Source: Bufo bufo (Eukaryota > Chordata > Amphibia > Anura > Bufonidae). From it: a stretch of DNA of 64,000 nt. The notes beneath the pieces were generated by a model, which worked only from the letters and a program-made list of their open reading frames with translations, searched no databases and was not told the DNA's origin. The first letter of the stretch is position 1. Each line of letters starts with the position of its first letter. The position numbers and the translations under genes are program-made. Positions 46,549 to 57,168 of the stretch are shown here, piece by piece. The stretch lies in contig NC_053393.1 of the NCBI RefSeq assembly GCF_905171765.1, positions 193,405,921 to 193,469,920 of the forward strand, in the 5' to 3' direction.

Positions 46549-48102
46549 ATGGATCGTCGGAGGATACCACCCCCAACGACCAGAGGTAAAGAGGCTGACA
46601 CGGGATGGAGCTACCTGAAAGATGACATCCGTAACATCATACCGAGAATAAAAAAAGAAGTATCCCTACTGCTAACCGAAAATGACTATAAAACTATCCA
46701 AAAAATCGAGATCAACCCGTGGAACACAGAAATCAACAGACACTGGACAGAGACAGATAACCAATCGCATAATACCATTCTCAATGACACAAAAAACTAC
46801 ATCCACAATGAAATAGATCATTTTTTTCTGAGGATCTACCTGGCCCTAAACCTCATTCCGAGAGGTCTAAGACTATCGCTAAAACCCACATTCCCTAACG
46901 ACCAAATCTTTAACACAGACTGGTTACACATCAGCGATAACTGCTCCCAATCACTCATGAAGATTCTTATAGCCAAACGTAAAAATACAAGCCGCAACCT
47001 AACCACCAACCTCGACTATCACCTCAAATGTTATAGGGCCAACCCCAACACAATTCCACCGCTTAACTATCAAAAAGAACCCCTAAGAATATATGAATAC
47101 AACCTTGTTCGGTCCAAATGCACCAAACTCCTCAGAGATCTTAGGGACTACAGCAACGACCTAGTAAGATCTTGGGAAAGGAAACTTCACAAAAGGCCCC
47201 CTATGCACCACATCCCGAGAGAAGACAAAAGAGCACCCTATACCTATTTCCCCCCAATAACTAAACCCATGGAATCGAACTACAACCTAGCGAAAAATGA
47301 GAATCCAAAAACCTACGCCGAAGCTGTAAGCAGGCAAGACCACAAGTACCCAATAATAAAAAACACCAAGTGGGGAAAACAGAATAGACCACCTAACCCT
47401 CTTGAACCACCATCAATAAACTCAAGCTCGATCAACAAAAGAACACAACAACCACAAAAATCTTTTCCAACAACCAATACCCAAAACAACCCAACCACAC
47501 CACAGGAGTATGACCCAGAACTATCTATCTACACCACACCCCAGGCCACACACAATTCAAGATCTTTTACCCGGCCACTACACACAAAAAACACGTTGCA
47601 ACCCAAATGCACAGCTGCACACTCCCCACCAATTGCCCACCCTCCACATCCCTCAAATCATAACACAGCGATACCAGACACAGTAACCGAACTTTTAGAT
47701 CCACCATCTCCACTTAACATCACCACACACTCAGTAAGCTCTTCCTACCCAAGCCCAGACCAACATTTTTTAGACTTACCCCCCACTCTAACAGAAAGTC
47801 CTCTCCTAGAGCAACTATCCACGCTCAACCAGACAGGACCAACGGGGGGCTCCCCTTCTCTGACATTACCTCCTCCCCGCCTAAACCTATCGAGCACACA
47901 AATCCTGAATACACTCATTTCCACACCAGGCCCCACACATCCAACCCATTGCAAAACACAGGAACCACTAAAAATCACCAACTTCTACAGCCCCATCTCA
48001 AACCCCAAAAAAAGATCAAACCCCGCTACAGAGGATGCAGAGGTGGCAGGAAACAATCCACCAACAAACAAAAAACACAAACCAAAAACCCAGTCACAAT
48101 AA
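46549..48102 (+). CDS. Penelope unit C, upstream ORF1 protein (unknown function)
   Basis: 517 residues from an ATG 6 bp after the CT-rich leader. The first ~240 residues are basic, helical and rich in Asn, Lys and Trp (GWSYLKDDIRNIIPRIKKEV). The remainder is Pro/Thr/Ser/Asn-rich and probably unstructured. I see no recognisable domain. Its last part overlaps the RT frame, and a G_GGG_GGC heptamer at 47844-47850 is positioned for a -1 shift into that frame. A role in RNA binding or RNP assembly is only a guess from its position. Present only in unit C. Confidence 0.75.
   Translation: MDRRRIPPPTTRGKEADTGWSYLKDDIRNIIPRIKKEVSLLLTENDYKTIQKIEINPWNTEINRHWTETDNQSHNTILNDTKNYIHNEIDHFFLRIYLALNLIPRGLRLSLKPTFPNDQIFNTDWLHISDNCSQSLMKILIAKRKNTSRNLTTNLDYHLKCYRANPNTIPPLNYQKEPLRIYEYNLVRSKCTKLLRDLRDYSNDLVRSWERKLHKRPPMHHIPREDKRAPYTYFPPITKPMESNYNLAKNENPKTYAEAVSRQDHKYPIIKNTKWGKQNRPPNPLEPPSINSSSINKRTQQPQKSFPTTNTQNNPTTPQEYDPELSIYTTPQATHNSRSFTRPLHTKNTLQPKCTAAHSPPIAHPPHPSNHNTAIPDTVTELLDPPSPLNITTHSVSSSYPSPDQHFLDLPPTLTESPLLEQLSTLNQTGPTGGSPSLTLPPPRLNLSSTQILNTLISTPGPTHPTHCKTQEPLKITNFYSPISNPKKRSNPATEDAEVAGNNPPTNKKHKPKTQSQ
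47844..47850 (+). promoter_or_regulatory. Candidate -1 ribosomal frameshift heptamer
   Basis: G GGG GGC in the ORF1 frame (codons ACG GGG GGC), fitting X XXY YYZ. A -1 slip gives GGG GGG CTC and continues in the RT frame, open from here through 50501. A downstream stimulatory structure is not obvious by eye. Confidence 0.45.
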
Positions 48103-50501
48103 AATCAGTATCTGACACACTCAAAGAAAAAGGCATCTTTAACCTCTCCGGATACAACCTTAACGAAACCGAAATAGAACTTTTAAGCAAAGGCCTATCT
48201 TTCTGCCCCACAAACAAACCTGACCTCTTTGAACTTTTCGTAGACCTCAACCAATTCATTAGAAGACTTACCCTACAACGTCATTTCAGCATAAAAAATC
48301 GCACAGTCAACACAAACAAATGCCCACTTAACGACAAGAAAAACGAGGTAATAGCCTCCACATCAAACACAATATACAACGATACAGACACACCAGAACC
48401 GACCATTACCATCAAACCCCCCCTCAAAAACAAATCGAACTACTATCCACTAGAAAGCCGAGGCCCACACCTGGAAAGCTATTATAACATGGTCCTAGAT
48501 GACCTAAAAAGCGCGTTCTCACCCAGTAAAGATTGCACACGACCAGACACCACCATACCCGCAAAGAAAAAACAAGATAACCTCAGCATCAACCAGAAAA
48601 AAGCCTTGAAAAATCTAAAAGACAACCCCAATATAGTCATAAAAAATGCGGATAAAGGAGGAGGAATAGTCATCCTCAGCACGGACCAGTATGAGAGAGA
48701 GGCCCTAAGAATACTATCAGACACTAATTACTACAAACCTATCACCTTAGATCCTACCAAAGAATATAAAACCCAACTACACGACCTAATTGAACACGGA
48801 ACAACACAGGGAATACTGGATAAAAAACAACACAAATATCTAAAAGTGTCCCACCCAGCCATAGCCAGATTTTACTTCCTCCCAAAAATCCACAAATCCC
48901 TGTCCCAACCCCCCGGCAGACCAATCATCTCAGGTATAGATTCCCTCACCTCAAACCTGTCAGAATATATAGACGGTATCCTCCAGAGATACGTCATCAC
49001 ACTCCCATCCTATCTCAAAGACTCAGCACACCTCATCCAAAACCTAGAGAAAGTCACATGGCAAAACGATTTCATCTGGGTCACGCTAGACGTAACATCC
49101 CTGTATAGCAACATCATACACTCACTAGGCCTCAATGCTACAAATAGATACTTGGCCAACGACACAGTCATGACACCAACCCAAAAAGAATTCATCCTAA
49201 GATCCATAAAATTCATACTAGACCATAATTATTTTACATACAAAGACTATTTCTACATCCAAACCAAAGGAACAGCCATGGGCACCAAATTTGCACCCTC
49301 ATATGCGAACTTATTCATGGGGGCTTTTGAGGACCAACATGGTCTACTAGAGCACCCCAACATCAGATTTTACAAGAGGTATATAGATGACATTATCTTC
49401 ATCTGGCAAGGAAATAACACTGACCTAAAAACATTTGTACAGACCCTCAATCAAAACACTTGGAACATTAAACTTACACTAGAATCAAACCCGACTAACG
49501 TAGTTTTCCTAGACCTCCACCTCAACAGTGAAAACAACATCATCTCCACCAGCACACACTTCAAAAACGTAGACGCCAACAGCTTCCTTGATTTCAACAG
49601 CTGTCACTACCACAAATGGAAAACAAACATACCATTCAGCCAGATGAAAAGAATAAGACGCAACTGCACCAACACAAACACCATGAAAACCCAAATAGAA
49701 ACCCTGAGCCAAAGATTCCTACAAAAAAACTACCCCCCACAACTCATTAAAAACTCAAAAAAGAAAATCTCCCAAATAGACCAAAAGGAAAGCCTTCAAC
49801 CGAAAATAAAAACAACCAAAGAAACTCCCTTCACACCAGGGCTAATCACCAGATACAACAAAAACCACCAAACAATCAGACACATTCTAACCAAACATTG
49901 GTCAGTACTATTAAAAGACCCCATCTTAGGTAAAGAAATCCCCAAAACACCGAGACTTACCTTCCGAAGAGCAAAAACCCTCAAAAACATCCTAGCCCCT
50001 TCATGCCCAAACAAAAATACCCTCAAGACAACGACACAGACGACAATTAACAAACAAATACCAGAATTTAAAGGATCCTCTAAATGCGGTGCAAAAAAAT
50101 GCAAATGCTGCCGGATGATCAAAACAGTAAACAGAGAGATAGACATCCCACACCCCATTGGCAAAATCCCACTCCTACACCAAATGACCTGTGCCAGTAA
50201 AAATATCATCTACTTACTTCAATGCCCCTGCAACATTTTCTACGTTGGCCGCACGACACAAACCCTGAGAGAACGAATGAATGAACACCGATCAAACATA
50301 AAAAGAAAAATCACTACACACAGTGTCTCACGCCACTTCACACTAGCACACGAAAGCAACCCCCTAGATCTAAAAGTCATCCCCCTTGAACAAACCCCTT
50401 CCTACCAACAACTATGTAGGAAGGAAATGTTCTGGATCTTTAAACTAAACACCCTCACTCCATTTGGCCTAAACGAATCACTGGAACACGCCAACTACTA
50501 A
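47949..50501 (+). CDS. Penelope unit C reverse transcriptase with GIY-YIG endonuclease
   Basis: A frame of at least 850 residues. No ATG opens it near 47949 (the codon there is TTG) and the frame is open further upstream, so the protein is probably made by frameshift from ORF1. RT blocks: NADKGGGIVILSTDQY, RFYFLPKIHK, GRPIISGIDSLTSNLSEYID, WVTLDVTSLYSNI, KGTAMGTKFAPSYANL, catalytic YIDD (~478) and VVFLDL. After these come a cysteine cluster (CGAKKCKCC, ~710), and GIY-YIG with IYLLQCPC, FYVGRTTQ, RMNEH and a distal KEMFWIF Glu. The architecture is that of an endonuclease-bearing Penelope-like element, which primes reverse transcription at a nick. All catalytic residues that I can see are intact. 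Confidence 0.93.
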   Translation: MQNTGTTKNHQLLQPHLKPQKKIKPRYRGCRGGRKQSTNKQKTQTKNPVTIKSVSDTLKEKGIFNLSGYNLNETEIELLSKGLSFCPTNKPDLFELFVDLNQFIRRLTLQRHFSIKNRTVNTNKCPLNDKKNEVIASTSNTIYNDTDTPEPTITIKPPLKNKSNYYPLESRGPHLESYYNMVLDDLKSAFSPSKDCTRPDTTIPAKKKQDNLSINQKKALKNLKDNPNIVIKNADKGGGIVILSTDQYEREALRILSDTNYYKPITLDPTKEYKTQLHDLIEHGTTQGILDKKQHKYLKVSHPAIARFYFLPKIHKSLSQPPGRPIISGIDSLTSNLSEYIDGILQRYVITLPSYLKDSAHLIQNLEKVTWQNDFIWVTLDVTSLYSNIIHSLGLNATNRYLANDTVMTPTQKEFILRSIKFILDHNYFTYKDYFYIQTKGTAMGTKFAPSYANLFMGAFEDQHGLLEHPNIRFYKRYIDDIIFIWQGNNTDLKTFVQTLNQNTWNIKLTLESNPTNVVFLDLHLNSENNIISTSTHFKNVDANSFLDFNSCHYHKWKTNIPFSQMKRIRRNCTNTNTMKTQIETLSQRFLQKNYPPQLIKNSKKKISQIDQKESLQPKIKTTKETPFTPGLITRYNKNHQTIRHILTKHWSVLLKDPILGKEIPKTPRLTFRRAKTLKNILAPSCPNKNTLKTTTQTTINKQIPEFKGSSKCGAKKCKCCRMIKTVNREIDIPHPIGKIPLLHQMTCASKNIIYLLQCPCNIFYVGRTTQTLRERMNEHRSNIKRKITTHSVSRHFTLAHESNPLDLKVIPLEQTPSYQQLCRKEMFWIFKLNTLTPFGLNESLEHANY

Positions 50502-52852
50502 TCAACAACCACTACCAACAAAAAAACTGACCATAATAGCCAGACCCCACAACACCACCCAATATAGAAATAACCCCGCCACCACCCCAGATTGCCCAAC
50601 CAACATGTATCTCCCACATATATTAATTCTTTAAAAACACCGAAGTATTTTTAGAAAAACACCAAGGAGTACGTATAGATAAATGTGGAAATTCCTAAAT
50701 AAAATGAACAAACGACACACGAAACAAAAGAAAAAGATATAACAAAGAGCGACGTAGGCAGACTACATCCGAAGAGTAGGCACACACATCTACCTGCCCA
50801 TATTTACATATATAGAGAAGAATGAACGAAAAAATAACACAAATAGAGAAAATATATTTCATTTATTTATCTATCAAATTATCGATTAAATCGAAACCAC
50901 ATTTTAAATACATTTTAATACTTTTGTCTCTGATTATCAAACCACACCATTGGAACCATCCCTTTTTTACTACAATAATTTTTTATTTTATTTTATTTTA
51001 TTTTATTTATTTATTATTTATTATTTTTTATATTTTTTATTTATTTTTTATTTTTTATTTTTTCCTACTTTTCACCATTGTTTTAACCCCCCTTATTTAT
51101 ATATATATATATATATATATTAGTTTATATATATATATTTTTTACATATTTTTTATACCTACTATATACCATTTCCTATATTTCACACCATTACATTATA
51201 TTTATATTTTTATATATTGTATATCCCTTCTATAACAAACTGTACATGTACCATGGGGAGGATTCTCCAATATATCTATCCTTACTATGCAACAAAGCCC
51301 AGCCCATACACCCCAGAGAAGATCCCACTGCAAGTGACACCACTTCCCCTTAAACTTGTAGGCAGACCATACAGCTCACACAGTCAAAAAGAATATCGAC
51401 AAACCGGAAGTATCGCGTGCGTTCCAGCTTGGAACGCAGCGTCTAACTTCCGGAAATACGACACCGCCCCTAGGAGCTTACAAGGTGAACAGACCGGATG
51501 ACGTGTTGCGTTCCAACCTGGAACGCACAGACGTCACAACACATCCGGTCACTCCCCCTCCCAGCCGGCTTCAGAGATCTGCTGGCCAAACGCCCCCTAA
51601 CGGCGGCCCACCTATATCCTCTGGCCCTCAATACCCTCCCTCCTACTAGGGCGGTCCCCTAACATAGCCCCATATATATCCCCAGTGCCGCTTTACAAGG
51701 CGACCACAATGCGTTCCAGCTTGGAACGCAAACAACTTCCGGTCATGTAAAAAGCGCAGCCGGACACTCCCCTTTCCGGCTGACATCACTGAACAGCAAA
51801 AAAACGCCCTGTACCACACAGGGGCGGTCCCCAATGCATTTTTGGCGCGTTTTCTCCGTTTTTTGGCGCCTTCTAGCCAATTAGTGGCCATTTTAACAAA
51901 GATCCTAATAGGATTATTAGGGTATAAATACCTGTGACCATACATAGAGACACTATTGCTCCTGATGAAGGGACGTGCCTGTCCCGAAACGCGTTGAGCC
52001 GGATTTTTTTACTTGCAAATAAAGACCTTTGAAGAGAAGCACCCGTGTTGTTTGGCTGCCTTCATCCGTTATAACTCTAGAAGCGATCCAGGCTGGGGGG
52101 GTACTCGGTTTACAGGTGTATTATGCTTATCCTGGTAAACCGCCCCCCCCGTGAAGTGAGTAAACTTACTTATGATACCACAATATTATAATATATATGT
52201 CGGTATTTTAAACAAAAAAAACTTTTATCCATTGCTCTATCCTACTGTACCACATCTATTGTGTACGACGCTGCAGAACACGGCCTCTTAGGCAATAGAG
52301 GCTGTATGCAGTGATCCCACTTTTACGTACAATCTATTTTTTATTTTTTATCCTTTTATTCTCTCAGCAGATTTTATACGTGTATACTTTTCACTCGCTC
52401 TTTGTATGCAGATTTTGTTTTATTTCGCTTGTTTTAAAAAAAATTTTTTTTACATGTATGTACAACTTTTTTCCTGTACAATTTTTTCCTACACAATTGA
52501 TATCCCTCTACATATTAATATAACATAACCCCAACAACAACCTATCACACACTCCAGCAGCCCAACACTAATCCTCTATTGGCGCTCACAAGGGTTTATA
52601 TAAATAAGAGGCGAGATTTGGAGGGTATCCCCACCCACCAGTCCCCCTTTTTTTGGCTCACTACCTCACCCTATACAGGCAGACTCCCTTGTCGACCTGA
52701 CCAAACCCGGAGCAGCCTCTAGCATCTATCACCCTACTTTCTCTCCACCCCGCTCCTATCCACCCGAGGCGCCTCAAGTCTTTCAGATCTAGTGGAAAGC
52801 CATTCCAAGAGATCCGTTTGACCCTCACACTTTCTCTCTCTCTCTCTTATAC
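50502..52852 (+). promoter_or_regulatory. Penelope 3' pLTR plus partial next leader
   Basis: Nearly identical to 44195-46543, including three GCGTTCC palindromes (51419, 51508, 51712), TATAAATA (51923) and the hammerhead (51958-51999). It runs through the CT-repeat and ends at ..CTTATAC, followed by the target duplication. The truncation at the leader rather than at the end of the pLTR shows that the inserted template spanned two tandem units. Confidence 0.75.
51958..51999 (+). ncRNA. Hammerhead ribozyme in PLE terminus (3' of unit C)
   Basis: Identical to the 45649-45690 copy: CTGATGA at 51962-51968, GAAA at 51986-51989, predicted cleavage after 51995. Confidence 0.85.
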
Positions 52853-53691
52853 TTTACCAATCCAGCCACGGACCCATCCATCTGGCCCATCAAGACTCAC
52901 TCTCATTTCATCAGTCCATAAAACCACAGAAAAATCAGTCTTGAGATATTTCTTGGCCCAGTCTTGACGTTTCAGCTTGTGTGTCTTGTTCAGTGGTGGT
53001 CGTCTTTCAGCCTTTCTTACCTTGGCCATGTCTCTGAGTATTGCACACCTTGTGCTTTTGGGCACTCCAGTGATGTTGCAGCTCTGAAATATGGCCAAAC
53101 TGGTGGCAAGTGGCATCTTGGCAGCTGCACGCTTGACTTTTCTCAGTTCATGGGCAGTTATTTTGCGCCTCGGTTTTTCCACACGCTTCTTGCGACCCTG
53201 TTGACTATTTTGAATGAAACGCTTGATTGTTCGATGATCACGCTTCAGAAGCTTTGCAATTTTAAGAGTGCTGCATCCCTCTGCAAGATATCTCACTATT
53301 TTTTACTTTTCTGAGCCTGTCAAGTCCTTCTTTTGACCCATTTTGCCAAAGGAAAGGAAGTTGCCTAATAATTATGCACACCTAATATAGGGTGTTGATG
53401 TCATTAGACCACACCCCTTCTCATTACAGAGATGCACATCACCTAATATGCTTAATTGGTAGTAGGCTTTCGAGCCTATACAGCTTGGAGTAAGACAACA
53501 TGCATAAAGAGGATGATGTGGTCAAAATACTCATTTGCCTAATAATTCTGCACTCCCTGTACATCTATTTTACCAGAGAGGTGGCCTTGACTGGCTGGAT
53601 CTAAGTATGTTGAGTCTAGTTTCAACTTACGATGGGTCAGAAAAGACCATTGTATGTGGAAAATATTGTATCCTGAGTAGAGAATCCTGAG

Positions 53692-55258
53692 TAGTGCGAA
53701 TCGAAGTTGACAAAGTGGAATTAGATCCGAATTTCAGGAAAAATTAGATTTGCACTGAATCCAAATTTCCATACGCTTTGTGGTAACGAATCGCTTTTTT
53801 CCTGAAATGGCTGCTGCACGTGTGAGGACATGGAGCAAGAAACTCTGGGAAGGCGGGATCACCCATAATTCCATGCATGAGGTCAATCAGCAGCCAGCCA
53901 ACCCTGTGATGTCACAGCCCTATAAATAGCCTCAGCCATCTTGGATTCTGCCATTTTTCAGTGTACTTAGGCAGGCGCTAGGGACAGTGCTGGACAAAAT
54001 TATATTGTGCTAAAAAAAATGATTTACAAGTGCAGAGAAAGATTATTCAAGGTGTAGGGAAAGGATAGGGAGGAATCATTCCACAGCATTTATGTTGAAT
54101 GGGGTTCAATAGGGGAGGTTACAGCCTGGGTAATAGGAACAATCCCTTTTACACCTTGCTGCACTGAATTGGAGACCCAAATTGCCATTATACAGCTCTG
54201 TAATTCTAGCAAACCGTTCTTGTTATTGGGGTTAGTCTAAATTTGAATGGCAACACCACCAAAAAAAGGGATTTTAAATCCAAAGCGAGGTGCTCAGTGA
54301 AGGGGCAGTCAAGCCACTGTAATACCAGAATATATCCACGGCACACTCAGTGTGTGCCGTGGATATATTCTTGTTATTGGGGTGTTACAGCCATTAACAG
54401 GGTTTATTACAAGGAAAAATTTCTGCATCTTATTTGCCCTTGTGCGGTGCAGTTATATGTTCTAAAGTATTTTTGGCTTGTATTAGTGGGAAAAAAGGGC
54501 TTATGAGCTGTTGTGTGGTGAAGTGCGAAAATTACAGCCATTTTTGATGTGTATTAGTGGAAAAAGAAAAATATTTTTGCTGTTCAGCTGTGCAATTATA
54601 TGTTCTAAAGCCTTTTGTGGCGTGTATTAGTGGCAAAAGAAAAATCTATTTGCTGTTCAGCGGTGCAGTTATATGTTCTAAAGCCTTTTGTAGTGTGTGT
54701 AAGTGGAAACAAATAAGGGCCTATTTGCCATTCAGCGGTGAAGTTATATGTTCTAAAGCCCTTTTTTGTGTGTATTAGGGGGGAAAAAAGGGCTTATTAG
54801 CCGTTGTGTGGTGAAGTGAGAAAATTACAGACTTTTTTGGGGTGTTTTAATTTCCTTTCTATTTATTTGACCTAACAGTATGTCAGGCAGCGAAGTGCCA
54901 GGCCCTGCACAGGGGAGAGGCAGAAGCCTAAATGTTTCTGGTGCAGGCACAGGTCGCAGCAGAGTAAGGGGGCGTGGCAGCAGGAGTCGCAGCGAGAGGC
55001 CTGAGCTCTCTGCTGACACCCTCTCAACTCTGTTAGGGGGTTCTACTTGTATAAGCGTTTAATAGAACAGGTTCTGTAGACATCTATGTGGAATCAGTTG
55101 ACGACGGTGTAAAAGGAGTACGCTTCTTCTTGGTGCTAGCATCGACCTGTAAGGCTGAGTTCATACTTGAGTTATTTGGTCAGTTTTGGCCCCGTGACTG
55201 CCCAAAAAAATTTGGTGAAGTGGCCAAATCGAATTTTTGAAAAATTCACTCATCTCTA
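53692..55258. mobile_element. hAT-type element with perfect 8-bp target duplication
   Basis: 1567 bp flanked by ATCCTGAG (53684-53691 and 55259-55266). The ends are TAGTGCGAATCGAAG and AATTCACTCATCTCTA. The interior has a CCTATAAATAGCC motif near 53922 and a tandem repeat at 54440-54830. No intact transposase; probably non-autonomous. Confidence 0.82.
54440..54830. repeat. Tandem repeat, ~75-110-bp units
   Basis: Four to five copies of GCGGTGCAGTTATATGTTCT-AAAGCCTTTTGTG-GTGTATTAGTGG separated by variable A-rich linkers. Open frames here follow the repeat. Confidence 0.75.
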
Positions 55259-55510
55259 ATCCTGAGGCCATTGTATCTTGAGGGATCACTGTACTGTGCA
55301 TACAAAGATCCATTTTTATAGAAACCATCTGAACCCCTTCCCCAGCAAAATTCTTATCAGTGATAAAAACTTGGGCCCTGATTTATCAATTAAGGTGTAT
55401 ACTATGCTGGTGTTCATGGACATTGCGCTGCTGGAGGAGGCATTTAATTTATGCTGAAGTAGAGTCCTCATCATAAATTAAATGCCTCCTCTGGCAGTCT
55501 GTGCGCCAGG

Positions 55511-56520
55511 CAGGGAGCGTTGCTAGGGTCTCAAAATATCCGGGGCCCAAGCCCCAATGCATTTGGCCCAATTGTCTAAGTCGACCAAAATTCCTCAGTT
55601 TGCTGTCCTCAGAAATTATAATTCCTCAGCCCCTCCACCATACAGTCCCATGTAAATAACATTATTTCCCTCCTCCGCCATAGAGTCCCATGTAAATACC
55701 ATCACACCATCCCTCTAGCCCCCTCCAAAATACAGTTCCATGTAAATAACATCACACCATCTCTCCAGCCCCCTCCAATATATAGTCCCATGTAAATACC
55801 ATCCCTCTCTATTTACAGCCCCCTCCAAAATACAGTCCCATGTAAATAACATCACCCTCTCTATATTCAGTCCCATGTAAATAACCTCACTCTCTCCCCC
55901 AGACACCTTCAACATACGGTCCCATGTAAATAAAATCACCCCCTCCCCAGCCACCTCCAAAACGCAGTCCCATGTAAATAGCATTACCCCTCAACATTCA
56001 GTCCAATGTAAATAATATCACTCCCTCCCCCAGACACCTTCAACATATAGTCCCATGTAAATAACATCACCCTGCCCCAGCCACCTCCAACATGCATGCC
56101 TATGTAAATAACATCACCCCCTCAACTTTCAGTCTCATGTTAATAACATCACTCCACCCTACTGTCCCATGTAAATAACTTCCCCCCCCTTCAGCCCTAA
56201 CATACAGTCCCAATTAAATAACTAAATAACTCCCAGCATTACTCTGCCTCTCCCTTCACTTACCTCTCCTCATGTAGCAGACATCACCTCAGCTTCTTCC
56301 CAGGAATTCTCTTCACTGCTGAGCCCTCCTCTCCTGCACTGGTCACATGATGGTGACATCATCGCAGGTCCTTCAGCTCTTGCAGGGCATTAGATTCAAT
56401 TGTATTGCCGTCCTGAGGATGGCAATACAGTTGGATCTATCTGGCAGGCCGAACATTCGGGGCCTGGGACAAAACATCAGGGGCCCAGGCCCCGAATGTT
56501 TTAACCTAGCAACGCCCCTG
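55511..56520. mobile_element. hAT-type element filled by a minisatellite
   Basis: The ends CAGGGAGCGTTGCTAGG and CCTAGCAACGCCCCTG are inverted. Flanks GCGCCAGG (55503-55510) and GTGCCAGA (56521-56528) agree at 6 of 8 positions. GGGGCCCAAGCCCC and GGGGCCCAGGCCCC lie just inside each end. Confidence 0.65.
55620..56215. repeat. Minisatellite, ~40-50-bp units
   Basis: About 12-13 copies of CAGTCCCATGTAAATAACAT-CAC followed by a variable C-rich spacer (CCCTCCCCAGCCACCTCCAA). Confidence 0.8.
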
Positions 56521-56528
56521 GTGCCAGA

Positions 56529-57168
56529 CTGAGATCTACTCCAGTTGTGTGCTCTGTCAGTGAGGGTAGAGTAAAAATGTCAGTTGCAACTAAATCTAGT
56601 CACAATGGCATTTAACCCCTTCCCAAGCGATGTAAGACGAAAGTTGGGACTTTAAATATGATGCCCGCTCATAAGCGCAGTTGTCATAGACATCTAACCC
56701 ATCAACTTATGCTGTGGTCAGTTGTGACCAATGCGCAGTGAGCTCCTGTGCTCTCTAGTGGTGGCTACAGGCTGCCAGAATGTCATCATTTCACTGTAGA
56801 TCTATGCAGGGGATTTGGAGCTGTGTATCACTAAAACCATACTACATGCTATATTGAGAAATGAATCAGCACATCTTAAAGGATGGCGCCAAAAACCCAT
56901 GGAGTCCTAATCTGTGCCCCTGAACCCCATTTACCAGTTCACAGACCCATCACTGCTCTGTTCCAGGCCGCTTCCTGCCCCTGCAGGATCAGAAAGCAGT
57001 TTGGTCCAGAAGTGGCTGTGAATGGAGCAGTGTTACTGTGTTAAAATGTGGAGTTTCACTTTAATTGTGGGTTATTGACTCATTATTCTGGTTTATTGTT
57101 TCAGCATTCATGTATAAAATATGAATAACTCAGTTTTTGTTATAATAACATTACTTTTACCTTTACAG
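56529..57168. other. Intron end, no recognised feature
   Basis: Mixed intronic DNA ending in the polypyrimidine tract and acceptor TTTTACCTTTACAG of the last exon. A possible decayed repeat with CAAGCGATGTAAG near 56620; otherwise nothing clear. Confidence 0.4.

Larger units (their letters stand above)
38341..52852. mobile_element. Penelope-like element cluster (one inverted, one truncated, one complete unit)
   Basis: A 14.5-kb insertion flanked by the 12-bp duplication TTTACCAATCCA (38329-38340 and 52853-52864). Unit A (38341-43129) is inverted and 5'-truncated. Unit B (43130-46345) is plus-strand and truncated inside the RT. Unit C (46346-52655) is complete and followed by ~197 bp of a further unit start that stops 6 bp before the ATG-equivalent position. 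Tandem copies, an inverted partial copy and a GIY-YIG endonuclease are hallmarks of Penelope-like retroelements. Confidence 0.93.
36557..53341 (-). pseudogene. Tc1-family transposase, split in three pieces
   Basis: Reading the minus strand: the start ATG is probably at 53341, with an in-frame stop 12 codons later. The HTH region follows (RYLAEGCSTLKIAKLLKRDH, 53296-) and leads to WTDEMRVSLDGPDGW, which holds the first catalytic Asp. The Penelope insertion interrupts after 52865. The frame resumes at 38340 (RQQGGGGVLVWAGI) and is interrupted again at 38153. It resumes at 36916 with MIFMQDNAPSHAS (second Asp) and PDLNPIENLW (catalytic Glu), ending KKGGYIGH at 36557. Apart from the insertions and the early stop the protein looks well kept, so the host Tc1 copy was fairly young when hit. 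Confidence 0.85.
36229..53559 (-). mobile_element. Tc1/mariner element carrying two large nested insertions
   Basis: The ends CAGGGAGTGCAGAATTATTA and TAATAATTCTGCACTCCCTG are perfect inverted repeats with TA outside (36227-36228 and 53560-53561). Without its insertions it would be about 1.6 kb. The minus-strand transposase gene is split by a tandem array (36917-38152) and by the Penelope cluster (38341-52852), each with its own target duplication. Confidence 0.9.
35120..55291. mobile_element. pogo/Tigger-like element, now 20 kb through nested insertions
   Basis: It begins CAGTGGTCCCTCAA and ends TTGAGGGATCACTG, with TA on each side (35118-35119 and 55292-55293). TCAACTTACGATGG-like sequence recurs at 53622. 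Only about 400 bp belongs to this element. The rest is two Harbinger MITEs, a Tc1 element (itself carrying a tandem array and a Penelope cluster) and a hAT. Confidence 0.6.

Noticed and set aside
54243..54778. Repetitive frames with QLYVLK motifs
   Set aside because: They are the translation of a tandem repeat inside a hAT element.
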